Origin: Streptomyces cyaneus
Lineage (GTDB): Bacteria > Actinomycetota > Actinomycetes > Streptomycetales > Streptomycetaceae
NCBI RefSeq assembly: GCF_004028635.1
Contig: NZ_RQJW01000005.1
Coordinates: 620,001 to 684,000 of the forward strand
Direction of reading: 5' to 3'
DNA length: 64,000 nucleotides
Part shown: in pieces, positions 25,224 through 32,368 of the stretch
How positions within the stretch are numbered: position 1 is the stretch's first letter
How the letters are laid out: each line of letters opens with the position of its first letter
Made by a program: the position numbers and the translations under genes
Notes under the pieces: model-generated
Seen by the model: only the letters and a program-made list of their open reading frames with translations
Told to the model about the DNA's origin: nothing
Databases searched by the model: none

Positions 25224-26098
25224 TAGGAGAGTGTCAGGTCAGTGGTGATGGTTTCCCAGAGGGCGTCGAACCACTTCTGGGATTCCTCCACGAATGCGGC
25301 GTCGCGCTGACCGGCCTGCTTGACGAAGGAGAAGAGAAGGGACTGGGAGCCGAGGGCGTCGTACATCTCCAGCGTCTGACTCTCCCACTCCTCCTCGCGT
25401 TCGGTGAGGACGTAGTAGCCGATCAGCGCCTCGTCACCGTTGAGCAGGTACAGCTTCACCGGCGGGGTGAAGGGCAGCGCGCGGAAGGTGACCTGCACAT
25501 CGATGCCGTGCGTGGAGCGCAGCGCCTGCAGATTGTGCCGGAGCACCTGCGCCTGCGCATTGCGCATCTCCAGCCAGCGCTTGTGGACCGGATCCTCGTC
25601 GTCTCCGCGCCCCTCGACCAGTACCGGAAAGGCGAGGTGGATGTCCCGGGACGGCAGCAGGATGCGGACGTCGATCGACTTGGGGTGGATCGAGCCTTCG
25701 TGGATCAGGCGCAGCGGCTCACCGAGGGCCAGCATCAGGGTCTCGGAGGTGTGGCATACGACGTCCACGCGCACGTGCGAGGCCGCGAAGGCCTCCGTCA
25801 GCCGTGGCGACAGCCCGACCATCGTCGTCTGGGGGGCGCCCCTCGTGGGGGTCGGCACGGCGATCCGCGGCGGGCTTCCCTTGCTGACGTTGGTGAGGAG
25901 GCCGTCTTCCTGGAGCGCGCGCAGTGCCTGGCGTACGGTGCCTCGCTCGACGCCGAACTCCTCGGCCAGCTCCGCCTGGGTGGGCAGGCGGTCGCCCGCC
26001 CTGAGGTCACCGACGCGGATCCGTTCCCGCAGGATGTCGGCGATCTCCTGGGGCGAGAGTCTCCTGCTGCCGTTCACTGCCACGTTCTCCTGGGTCAC
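25223..26098 (-). CDS. GntR regulator with a PLD-like C-terminal domain (copy A)
   Basis: A 291-residue regulator. Residues ~13-75 are a GntR winged helix (EIADILRERIRVGDLRAGDRLPTQ, then EEFGVERGTVRQALRALQEDGLL). The C-terminal ~190 residues are not UTRA, FadR or MocR-like. They resemble a degenerate PLD-like sensor domain (VDVRILLPSRD, VQVTFRALPFTPPVKLYLLNG, QKWFDALWETI), shared with the copy at 26.5 kb and the membrane protein at 21.4 kb. I prefer the GTG at 26098: a TAGCGT -10 box ends 6 bases before it, making the message leaderless; a TTG lies 6 bp upstream. It is coupled to HAD copy B and divergent from a 62-residue membrane protein. Confidence 0.85.
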   Translation of the reverse strand: MTQENVAVNGSRRLSPQEIADILRERIRVGDLRAGDRLPTQAELAEEFGVERGTVRQALRALQEDGLLTNVSKGSPPRIAVPTPTRGAPQTTMVGLSPRLTEAFAASHVRVDVVCHTSETLMLALGEPLRLIHEGSIHPKSIDVRILLPSRDIHLAFPVLVEGRGDDEDPVHKRWLEMRNAQAQVLRHNLQALRSTHGIDVQVTFRALPFTPPVKLYLLNGDEALIGYYVLTEREEEWESQTLEMYDALGSQSLLFSFVKQAGQRDAAFVEESQKWFDALWETITTDLTLS

Positions 26099-26190
26099 GA
26101 CCAAACGCTACAACTCTCACCCATCTAAGGGGAGTTGTTTGTAGCTTGTTTCAAAGTAGGGGCCAAGTGGGGACAACTTAGTCAGAGTTG
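26096..26190. promoter_or_regulatory. Divergent promoter/operator region of GntR copy A
   Basis: Leftwards, AGATGGGTGAGAGTTG and then TAGCGT lie just before the GntR GTG; nearly the same block precedes GntR copy B. Rightwards, an inverted repeat CAACT-N7-AGTTG (26174-26190) is followed by two more AGTTGG copies (26197, 26206) ahead of the small membrane gene. The shared block and AGTTGG motifs are likely binding sites for these GntR proteins. Confidence 0.5.
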
Positions 26191-26257
26191 GCGTCAAGTT
26201 GGTTGAGTTGGCGGAAGTAATCCTTCCATCCCCAGGAGCCCGAAGGGGGAAACACAG

Positions 26258-26446
26258 ATGCCCGTCCTCGCACTCCTCTCCGCCGTGTTCGTCGTCGGCG
26301 TCGAGCAGACCCTCCAGTGGAAGTACGGTGCCACCGGCATCATCGGCCTGCTGCTTCTCACCATAGGCATCAAGGCCAAGAGCCCGGCAGTCAGTTCGAT
26401 CGGGGCCGTAGTCCTTGCGCTCCTGGTCTCGGGCCCCGCCCTGTGA
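26258..26446 (+). CDS. QWKYG-motif membrane microprotein (copy A)
   Basis: A 62-residue protein with two membrane helices (LALLSAVFVVGVEQTL and TGIIGLLLLTIGI), the conserved connection EQTLQWKYG, and IKAKS after the second helix. GAAGGGGGA lies 8 bases before the ATG at 26258. It is divergent from GntR copy A, and a paralogue occupies the same position beside GntR copy B. I know no named family. The conserved pairing suggests it is the main target, or a sensing partner, of the GntR protein. Confidence 0.7.
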   Translation: MPVLALLSAVFVVGVEQTLQWKYGATGIIGLLLLTIGIKAKSPAVSSIGAVVLALLVSGPAL

Positions 26447-26480
26447 ACCATGGGTGCATGCAGCAAACACACAGGTCAAA

Positions 26481-26539
26481 CGTTGTGGGAGACGATCAGC
26501 TCGTGAGCACCAGCTCCGAACTGATCGTCTCCCACAACG
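26481..26539. terminator. 19-bp inverted repeat between convergent genes
   Basis: CGTTGTGGGAGACGATCAG (26481-26499) and its exact reverse complement (26521-26539) are separated by 21 bp. The right arm and the spacer encode the last ~15 codons of GntR copy B. The left arm lies just beyond its stop and 35 bp beyond the convergent microprotein gene. It probably terminates both transcripts. Confidence 0.75.
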
Positions 26540-27407
26540 CGTTGAACCACACATGCGACTGCTCCACGAACGTCATGTCCCGCAGTCCGGCCCCCTGCTC
26601 GAAGGCGAACAGCATCGACTGGATGCCCGGGGCGTCGTACATCTCCAGCTGCTGATGGTCGATCTCCACCTCGCGGCGCGCCAGTGTGTAGTACGCGAAG
26701 AGCGCCTCCGTGCCGTTGAGCAGATACAGCTTCACCGGCGGGGTGAACGGCAGCGCGCGGAAGGTGACCTGCACATCGATGCCGTGCGTGGAGCGCAGCG
26801 CCTGCAGATTGTGCCGGAGCACCTGACCCTGGGCGTTGCGCTGGGCCAGCCAGCGCCGGCGCAGCTCTTCGTCGGCGTCGTCGGCCGAGGCGTCCACCGG
26901 CGTCGGGAAGGCGAGCGAGATGTCGCGGCTGGGCAGCAGGATGCGGACGTCGACCTTGGCCGGATTCAGCTGTCCGGCGTGGATCTGGCGGAGCGGTTCG
27001 CCGATGGCGAGCGTGAGGGAGACCGAGGTCAGGCACAGGGCGTCGATCTCGACGTGCGGGGCCGCGAAGGCGGCGGCGATGCGCGGGGCGAGGGCCACCA
27101 TGGTGGGCTGCGGCGGAGCTCCGGGGCCGGTCAGCGCCCTGCCCAGGTCGGAGGCGACGGTCGCCGGGGCCCCTTTGGACACATTGGTGAGCAGGTGCTC
27201 CGACTGCAGGATGCGCAGGGCCTGCCGTACCGCTCCGCGCTCGACGCCGAACTCGTCGGCCAGCCTGGCCTGGGTGGGCATGCGCTGGCCGGGTCGCAAC
27301 TCACCCGAGGTGATTCGGGCGCGCAGCTCGTCGGCCACCTCCCGATGTGACTTCTGTGGCCGCTGTGAACTCTTCCGCCCATTGACGGAGACGGGTTTCG
27401 GCTCCAC
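26496..27407 (-). CDS. GntR regulator with a PLD-like C-terminal domain (copy B)
   Basis: A 303-residue paralogue of the GntR protein at 25.2 kb. The winged helix covers ~20-85 (EVADELRARITSGELRPGQRMPTQ, EFGVERGAVRQALRIL). The C-terminal domain contains the stretch QVLRHNLQALRSTHGIDVQV and the KLYLLNG strand, identical or nearly so in the two proteins, so the duplication is recent or this segment is under strong constraint. The GTG at 27407 sits 6 bases after a TAGTGT -10 box, as in copy A; a TTG is 6 bp further up. It has no HAD partner downstream and ends in a long inverted repeat. It is divergent from its own microprotein gene. Confidence 0.85.
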   Translation of the reverse strand: MEPKPVSVNGRKSSQRPQKSHREVADELRARITSGELRPGQRMPTQARLADEFGVERGAVRQALRILQSEHLLTNVSKGAPATVASDLGRALTGPGAPPQPTMVALAPRIAAAFAAPHVEIDALCLTSVSLTLAIGEPLRQIHAGQLNPAKVDVRILLPSRDISLAFPTPVDASADDADEELRRRWLAQRNAQGQVLRHNLQALRSTHGIDVQVTFRALPFTPPVKLYLLNGTEALFAYYTLARREVEIDHQQLEMYDAPGIQSMLFAFEQGAGLRDMTFVEQSHVWFNALWETISSELVLTS

Positions 27408-27510
27408 GACCAAACACTACAACTTCCCGCCATCTTTGGGCAGTTCCAGGGAAGGTGGTTATAGGACGCTTCCAAGCGGTCATAAGTACAGTGAAGTTGG
27501 TCGCCAACTT
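27405..27510. promoter_or_regulatory. Divergent promoter/operator region of GntR copy B
   Basis: Leftwards, AGATGGCGGGAAGTTG-TAGTGT precedes the GntR GTG, mirroring copy A. Rightwards, a perfect inverted repeat AAGTTGG-TCG-CCAACTT (27494-27510) lies ~80 bp before the microprotein start. It contains the AGTTGG motif repeated in front of copy A. Confidence 0.55.
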
Positions 27511-27586
27511 AAGCAACATGGTCAAACTTTCCAAGGGTTGGCCACCAGAGTCGGTTCTGTCGACCATCGCCCCGAAGGAGACCGGC

Positions 27587-27766
27587 ATGCCGCTCCTCTA
27601 CCTCGCCGTCGCCGCACTCGCCATCGGATTCGAGCAGCTCGTCCAGTGGAAGTACGGGCCGATGGGCATCATCGCCTTCCTGGCGCTGTCCATCGGCATC
27701 AAGGCCAAGAACACCATGATCGGCGGCATCGGCGCGGCGATCCTCGTGATGCTGCTCGCCCACTAG
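27587..27766 (+). CDS. QWKYG-motif membrane microprotein (copy B)
   Basis: A 59-residue protein with two membrane helices (LYLAVAALAIGFEQLV and GIIAFLALSIGIKAKN) and a third hydrophobic C-terminal stretch (GAAILVMLLAH). It shares EQ-x2-QWKYG-x2-GII and IGIKAK with the protein at 26258. GAAGGAG precedes the ATG at 27587 by 6 bases. It is divergent from GntR copy B. Confidence 0.7.
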   Translation: MPLLYLAVAALAIGFEQLVQWKYGPMGIIAFLALSIGIKAKNTMIGGIGAAILVMLLAH

Positions 27767-27856
27767 GTCCGGTCGCGACGACAGGACCTGGCGACCAGGT
27801 TCGGCCGTCCGGGCTCCCTTCCGGAGGGGAGCCGGGAGCTCGGTCGGTCTGCACCA

Positions 27857-28010
27857 AAGGCACAGCCACAACTGAACAGCGGCCGTGGAACAGCCGCACC
27901 GCACAGCCACAACCGAACATCGAACGCACAGCCACAACCGCATACGGGCGCACAGCCCAGAACCACAGCACCAACCACAGCACCAACCACAGCGACAACC
28001 ACAACTGAAC
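27857..28010. repeat. Degenerate GCACAGCCACAAC tandem repeats
   Basis: Within the 27767-28054 intergenic stretch, three copies of GCACAGCCACAAC (from ~27857, 27901 and 27928) are followed by three or four AACCACAGCACC-type 12-mers (27962-28006). The bottom strand is Gly/Val/Leu-like in all frames, but no start or ribosome site makes it a convincing gene. Confidence 0.6.
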
Positions 28011-28054
28011 AGCTCGCTACGGATGAGCAGACCTGTCGTCGGCAGAGAGGAGCG

Positions 28055-29314
28055 TCAGAAGATGTCCGGGCACCAAGGCCGCCTGGACGTACGCAGCAGG
28101 GCGTCGGCCACCCGGGCGGCGCCCGCTCGTTCTTCCCGCACCCGCCCCAGCGCGACGAGCCGCACCACGGACTCGTCGCCGAGCCAGAGCCGGCCCAAGT
28201 CGGCTACGTCGAGGGTGAGTTCGGCGGCGGCCGTGGTCGGCGTGCAGGACGCCCCGTCCGCCGCCGCCTGCAGCCGGTAGCGCCCGCCGCTCAGCCCACC
28301 CGCGTCCACGACCTCGAGCACCAGCTCCCCCTGCCCCTCGTACGTCCGCGCCTCCAGCGCCCGTACGACATCCAGGATCCGCACCCACAGCCAGTCGGCC
28401 AGCGTCGTGACCCGGGCGGCCCGCGGATCGGGCAGGTACAGGGGCAGCAGGTCGTCGGGGGCCCGCCAGCCGCTCTTCACCGTGGTGATCCAGTCGATCG
28501 AGCACAGGTAGTGCCACAGGGCGCGCTCGGCGTCCGGGGTCGCCGCGATCAGCCAGTTCACGGACGCCGTGTTCAACGGCTGCTTGCCGTCGCCCCAGTG
28601 GTCGTCCGCCGTGTACGACACCAGCCCCTCGACCTCGCCGCCCGCCGACCGGTACACCGCGAAGAAGGGCTCGGTCCACGGGGACCTGTCCAGGCGGAGC
28701 ACCCCCGTGTTGACCAGCCACCAGCGCTCGTCCCGGTCCACGGCACCCGGCTGGGCGCGGCGCACCCGTTCGAACAGCTCCGGGCCGATCTTGCGTACGT
28801 CCGCCCCGTCCACGATGTCGATACGGCCGCCGTCCTCGGGGCCGGCCCACCTCGGGTCGAGGCCGGTCCTGGGGACGTCGACGGTCCACTGGGCGGTGGA
28901 CGTGGCGGGGCCGAAGCCGTAGCGGCCGTAGATCGGGTACTCGGCGGCGATCAGGGTCGCGACGACGTCTCCGCGGTCCTTCGCTGCGGCCAGGTCGTGG
29001 GCCATCATGCGGGTGAGCAGGCCGCGGCGGCGGTGGGTGGGGGTGACGGTGACGTTGGAGATCGCGTCGGCGGGGACCGGGGTGCCGCCGACGGCGGTGA
29101 TCTCCTGCGCGAACGATCGGAAGGTGGCTACGCAGCGGCCTGCGTCGAAGGCGCCGAGGGTGCGGGCCGGGACGATGTACGAGCTGCGGTCCGCGATCTC
29201 CGTCTCGGCGACGTCGGGGGTGCGTAGGAAGCCGGTGTTCAGGGCCCGGATCCAGTCGGGGATGTCGGCCTCGGTGATCGGGCGGACGTCGATGTGGGGT
29301 TCGGGACGGCTCAT
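28055..29314 (-). CDS. Eis-like GNAT N-acetyltransferase
   Basis: A 419-residue enhanced-intracellular-survival-type acetyltransferase: an N-terminal GNAT domain (VTVTPTHRRRGLLTRMM at the acetyl-CoA pyrophosphate loop), a second GNAT-like domain (~175-290) and a C-terminal sterol-carrier-like domain. YPIYGRYGFG holds the catalytic Tyr region. The chain ends in Phe (CPDIF), whose carboxylate acts as base in Eis. Members acetylate amines such as aminoglycosides or lysines; the true substrate here is unknown. The start is the ATG at 29314. It stands alone, followed by repeats. Confidence 0.9.
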   Translation of the reverse strand: MSRPEPHIDVRPITEADIPDWIRALNTGFLRTPDVAETEIADRSSYIVPARTLGAFDAGRCVATFRSFAQEITAVGGTPVPADAISNVTVTPTHRRRGLLTRMMAHDLAAAKDRGDVVATLIAAEYPIYGRYGFGPATSTAQWTVDVPRTGLDPRWAGPEDGGRIDIVDGADVRKIGPELFERVRRAQPGAVDRDERWWLVNTGVLRLDRSPWTEPFFAVYRSAGGEVEGLVSYTADDHWGDGKQPLNTASVNWLIAATPDAERALWHYLCSIDWITTVKSGWRAPDDLLPLYLPDPRAARVTTLADWLWVRILDVVRALEARTYEGQGELVLEVVDAGGLSGGRYRLQAAADGASCTPTTAAAELTLDVADLGRLWLGDESVVRLVALGRVREERAGAARVADALLRTSRRPWCPDIF

Positions 29315-29388
29315 GGGGCCACGGTAGGGGGCGGGCGTGGGGGTGTCGCCGGGTTTTCCTCGCCCCCGCCGCCCCTACCCTTCCCGTC

Positions 29389-29491
29389 CTTGAAGGGGCT
29401 CCGCCCCTTCGACCCCGCCAGGGGGCTCCGCCCCTCCGACCCCGCCAGGGGGCTCCGCCCCTCCGACCCCGCCAGGGGGCTCCGCCCCCTG
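29389..29491. repeat. 27-bp tandem repeats with GGGGCTCCGCCCC hairpins
   Basis: Three consecutive ~27-bp units (starting 29411, 29438, 29465) read GACCCCGCCAGGGGGCTCCG then CCCCTCC, preceded by a related partial copy at 29389. Each unit contains the self-complementary GGGGCTCCGCCCC. Hairpin arrays of this kind are common in Streptomyces intergenic regions. They lie upstream of the Eis-like gene and downstream of rsiG, in the 29315-29694 gap. Confidence 0.8.
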
Positions 29492-29513
29492 GACCCCCAT
29501 CGGCCCTGAACGG

Positions 29514-29558
29514 GCCTCGTCCTCAAACGCCGGACGGGCTGGAATGCCTGGACCGGCA
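29514..29558. repeat. Dispersed repeat (ACGCCGGACGGGCTGG), copy 1
   Basis: CTCGTCCTCAAACGCCGGAC followed by GGGCTGGAATGCC matches a dispersed repeat family I recognise from many Streptomyces intergenic regions. A second copy lies 115 bp further on. Confidence 0.7.
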
Positions 29559-29627
29559 CCAGGAAGTGACCGCCGCCGCAGTGAGGCAGAGCCCCCCGCG
29601 GGTGGGTGGGGGCTAGGGATGGCAGAG

Positions 29628-29670
29628 CTCGTCCTCGAACGCCGGACGGGCTGGAATGCCGGGGCCGGCG
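29628..29670. repeat. Dispersed repeat (ACGCCGGACGGGCTGG), copy 2
   Basis: CTCGTCCTCGAACGCCGGAC followed by GGGCTGGAATGCC differs from copy 1 by a single base in this core. It abuts the 3' end of rsiG. Confidence 0.7.
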
Positions 29671-29694
29671 CTGGGACGTGGCCGTCAGGTGGTG

Positions 29695-30318
29695 CTAAGT
29701 GAGGAGGTCGTCCACCTGTGCCTCCCCCTCGCGGTAGCGGCGCGTGATCTCCGCGCTGCAGTCGTCGGCCGTTCGCTGCAAGTGCTGGCGGCGTTGCGAC
29801 ACCTGCTGTTCGTAGCCCACGAGACGGCCCATGGCGGTGGTCAGCTCGATGTCCGTACGTGCCTGGAGGTCCGACAGCTCCACCTCGGCCAGCATCTCCG
29901 CGGCCAGCCGTCGGTACTCCTCGCTCTGCGGGGTCCCCAGCGTCACATGGCGGGCCGAGGAGCGGTGGCGGGCCGGGGCGTCGGTCAGGATCTCCGAGAG
30001 CCGCTCCACGACCGACGCCGCCCCCGCCGGAGAGCGCCGGGCCAGCTCCGCGCGCAGGATGTCGATGCGTCCCTGCAGCAGTCGTCGTACATAACTCAGG
30101 TCCGCCTCGTCGCGCTGGGCGTCCCGACGCAGGGTGCGCAGCTCTGGCAGGCTGAGCACGGTCAGGTCGTGCTCGGGCGGTTCCACGGGCAGCCGTGGAA
30201 CCGGACCCGGGCCCGGATCGTCGGCGGTGCGCTGCGTGGGTGGCCTGAGGCCGTCCAGTTGGCCCGCGTGGGTCCACAGGACTGCCCCGGGGGGCTGCCC
30301 GGTACTCGGTGTGCTCAT
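29695..30318 (-). CDS. rsiG: Anti-sigma factor RsiG (WhiG inhibitor, c-di-GMP effector)
   Basis: A 207-residue coiled-coil protein. It contains both copies of the RsiG c-di-GMP-binding motif E-x3-S-x2-R-x3-Q-x3-D. The first is Glu71, Ser75, Arg78, Gln82, Asp86 (EADLSYVRRLLQGRID). The second is Glu170, Ser174, Arg177, Gln181, Asp185 (EQQVSQRRQHLQRTAD). Known role: two c-di-GMP molecules bind between the helices, letting RsiG sequester the sporulation sigma factor WhiG; when c-di-GMP falls, WhiG is released and late sporulation genes are expressed. The ~60-residue N-terminal Pro-rich region is variable. whiG itself is not in this window. Confidence 0.92.
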   Translation of the reverse strand: MSTPSTGQPPGAVLWTHAGQLDGLRPPTQRTADDPGPGPVPRLPVEPPEHDLTVLSLPELRTLRRDAQRDEADLSYVRRLLQGRIDILRAELARRSPAGAASVVERLSEILTDAPARHRSSARHVTLGTPQSEEYRRLAAEMLAEVELSDLQARTDIELTTAMGRLVGYEQQVSQRRQHLQRTADDCSAEITRRYREGEAQVDDLLT

Positions 30319-30479
30319 GTGCCTCTACCGTCCCCTCGACCGGCGGCGTGTGGGAAGCATCGTGCCATCCCAACTGGCCACTATGTGACCGAGTGCCCAT
30401 GAACAGCCCCAGATGGGGGCTTAAGATCAAAAAAGAGGCCCCTTACGAGGCACTTCCGCACGCACGGCATGATGGCGGC

Positions 30480-30905
30480 ATGCGAGCTGTGGTGCAGAGG
30501 GTGGACGGCGCGAGTGTCGTCGTGGACGGCGAGACGGTCGGGGAGATCGTGGGCGAGGGACTGTGCGTCCTCGTCGGGGTCACACACGAGGACACCAAGG
30601 AGAAGGCGGCCCAACTCGCCCGCAAACTCTGGTCGATCCGCATGCTGCACGACGAGAAGTCCTGCAGCGACATCGACGCCCCGCTCCTCGTCATCAGCCA
30701 GTTCACCCTCTACGGCGACGCCCGCAAGGGCCGCCGCCCCACCTGGAACGCCGCCGCCCCCGGTGATGTCGCCGAGCCGCTCGTCGACGAGGTCGTCGAC
30801 CAACTCCGCGCCCTGGGGGCGACCGTGGCGACGGGCCGGTTCGGCGCCAAGATGCGGGTGGCGCTGACGAACGACGGCCCGTTCACCGTCCTGGTGGAGA
30901 TCTAG
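30480..30905 (+). CDS. dtd: D-aminoacyl-tRNA deacylase
   Basis: A 141-residue enzyme that removes D-amino acids (and glycine from tRNA-Ala) from mischarged tRNA. The two active-site signatures are present: SQFTLYGDARKGRRP (family SQFTL) and TNDGPFT (family NxGPxT). It starts MRAVVQRVDGASVVVDGE, the usual DTD beginning, with the ATG at 30480. It is convergent with ygfZ, whose stop lies 18 bp away. Confidence 0.95.
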   Translation: MRAVVQRVDGASVVVDGETVGEIVGEGLCVLVGVTHEDTKEKAAQLARKLWSIRMLHDEKSCSDIDAPLLVISQFTLYGDARKGRRPTWNAAAPGDVAEPLVDEVVDQLRALGATVATGRFGAKMRVALTNDGPFTVLVEI

Positions 30906-30923
30906 ACGTACTGACCTGGAGCC

Positions 30924-31889
30924 CTACGGCTCGACCACGACCTCCTGCGCCGCAGCCGTCGTGTCCGCCATCAACGGCGCGTCCACCGGCACGTTCCGCT
31001 TCACCAGCGCGAGCGCGACCGGGCCGAGCTCATGGTGGCGCACGGATGTCGTGATGAAGCCGATCTTGCGGCCGTCGGGGCCCTCGTCGGCCAACCGGAT
31101 CTCCGTACCGTGCGTGGGCAGGTGGACCTCGCTGCCGTCGAGGTGCAGGAAGACGAGCCGGCGCGGGGGCTTGCCCAGGTTCTGGACCCGCGCGACCGTC
31201 TCCTGGCCCCGGTAGCAGCCCTTCTGCAGATGCACCGCGCTGCCGATCCAGCCCAGCTCGTGCGGGATGGTGCGGTGGTCGGTCTCGAAGCCGAGGCGGG
31301 GGCGGTGGTGTTCGACGCGCAGTGCCTCGTACGCCAGGATCCCGGCCGCCGGGCCGGCCTTCCCCGCGTACGACTCCAGGTCGGCGCGCGGCAGGAACAG
31401 ATCACGGCCGTACGGCGTCTCGCGCACGGCGACACCCTCGGGGACCTCGGCGATGGAGCCGGCGGGCAGGTGCACGACCGCGAACTCGTCCGTCCGGTCG
31501 GCGACTTCGACCCGGTAGAAGAACTTCATCGACTCCAGGTACGCGATCAGCGCCTCCTGGGTGCCGGGCTCGACATGGGCCCAGACCGTCGCGCCGTCGT
31601 CGACGAGATACAGCGCGTGCTCGATGTGGCCGTGCGCGGAGAGGATCAGCGCCTCGGTGGCCTGGCCGACCGGGAGGTCGCTGACGTGCTGGGTGAGCAG
31701 CAGATGCAGCCAGCTCAGCCGGTCCGCGCCGGTGACGGTGAGGACTCCGCGGTGCGAGAGGTCGACGAAACCGGTGCCGTCGGCGAGGGCGCGCTGCTCG
31801 CGAAAGAGGTCGCCGTAGTGCGCGGCGACGCCTTCGTCCACGCCCTCGGCGGGCACGGCTCCGGGCAAGGTCAGCAGGGGGCTCTTCAT
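30924..31889 (-). CDS. ygfZ: YgfZ-type folate-binding Fe-S maintenance protein
   Basis: A 321-residue GcvT-like protein of the YgfZ/CAF17 group, which uses tetrahydrofolate in iron-sulfur enzyme maintenance. The diagnostic K-G-C-Y-x-G-Q-E motif is seen in HLQKGCYRGQETVARV. LSHRGVLTVTGADRLSWLHLLLTQHVSDL is the N-terminal folate-domain signature. It is directly downstream of the nur gene in the same direction (10-bp gap), likely one transcript. Confidence 0.92.
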   Translation of the reverse strand: MKSPLLTLPGAVPAEGVDEGVAAHYGDLFREQRALADGTGFVDLSHRGVLTVTGADRLSWLHLLLTQHVSDLPVGQATEALILSAHGHIEHALYLVDDGATVWAHVEPGTQEALIAYLESMKFFYRVEVADRTDEFAVVHLPAGSIAEVPEGVAVRETPYGRDLFLPRADLESYAGKAGPAAGILAYEALRVEHHRPRLGFETDHRTIPHELGWIGSAVHLQKGCYRGQETVARVQNLGKPPRRLVFLHLDGSEVHLPTHGTEIRLADEGPDGRKIGFITTSVRHHELGPVALALVKRNVPVDAPLMADTTAAAQEVVVEP

Positions 31890-31899
31890 ATGCCTAAGC

Positions 31900-32337
31900 C
31901 TACGACTCGGTAGTTGAACTCTTCAGGGAGCAGTCCTTGCAGCGGCCGAAGATCGCGAAGTGCTTCATGTCGGTCTCGAAGCCGAAGGTCCGGCTCAGCT
32001 TGGCCGTGAACTCGGCGGCCACCTGGACGTCCGCCTCGATGACGTTCTCGCAGTCCCGGCAGACCAGGTGGATGTGGTGGTGCCGGTCGGCCAGGTGATA
32101 CGTCGGCGCACCGTGCCCGAGGTGGGCATGGCTGACCAGACCGAGCTCCTCCAGGAGCTCCAGGGTCCGGTACACGGTGGAAATGTTGACCCCCGACGCC
32201 GTCTTCCTCACTTCCACGAGGATGTCGTCGGGGGTCGCATGCTCCAGGGCGTCCACAGCTTCGAGGACAAGCTGGCGCTGCGGCGTCAGCCGATAGCCGC
32301 GCTGCCTGAGGTCGCTCTTCCAGTCGGTGCTCACCAC
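31900..32337 (-). CDS. nur: Fur-family nickel regulator Nur
   Basis: A 145-residue Fur-family metalloregulator. The winged helix covers residues ~10-80 (RLTPQRQLVLEAVDALEHATPDDI, VNISTVYRTLELLEELGLV). The His-rich metal region follows: HLGHGAPTYHLADRHHHIHLVCRDC, with a CxxC pair and a second C-terminal pair (GRCKDC) for structural zinc. Its sequence is close to S. coelicolor Nur as I remember it, which represses nickel uptake and sodF and indirectly raises sodN. The start is one of two tandem GTG codons (32337 or 32334). Confidence 0.88.
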   Translation of the reverse strand: MVSTDWKSDLRQRGYRLTPQRQLVLEAVDALEHATPDDILVEVRKTASGVNISTVYRTLELLEELGLVSHAHLGHGAPTYHLADRHHHIHLVCRDCENVIEADVQVAAEFTAKLSRTFGFETDMKHFAIFGRCKDCSLKSSTTES

Positions 32338-32368
32338 ACTGGAAGTCTAGAGCTACTCGAACAGCCGC

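Noticed and set aside
27763..28004. Leftward hydrophobic frames through the GCACAGCCACAAC repeats
   Set aside because: They are produced by translating the repeat (Val/Leu/Trp or Cys/Gly runs) and lack a ribosome site.
29389..29491. CRISPR-like appearance of the 27-bp repeats
   Set aside because: The units are contiguous without spacers and contain the common GGGGCTCCGCCCC hairpin.
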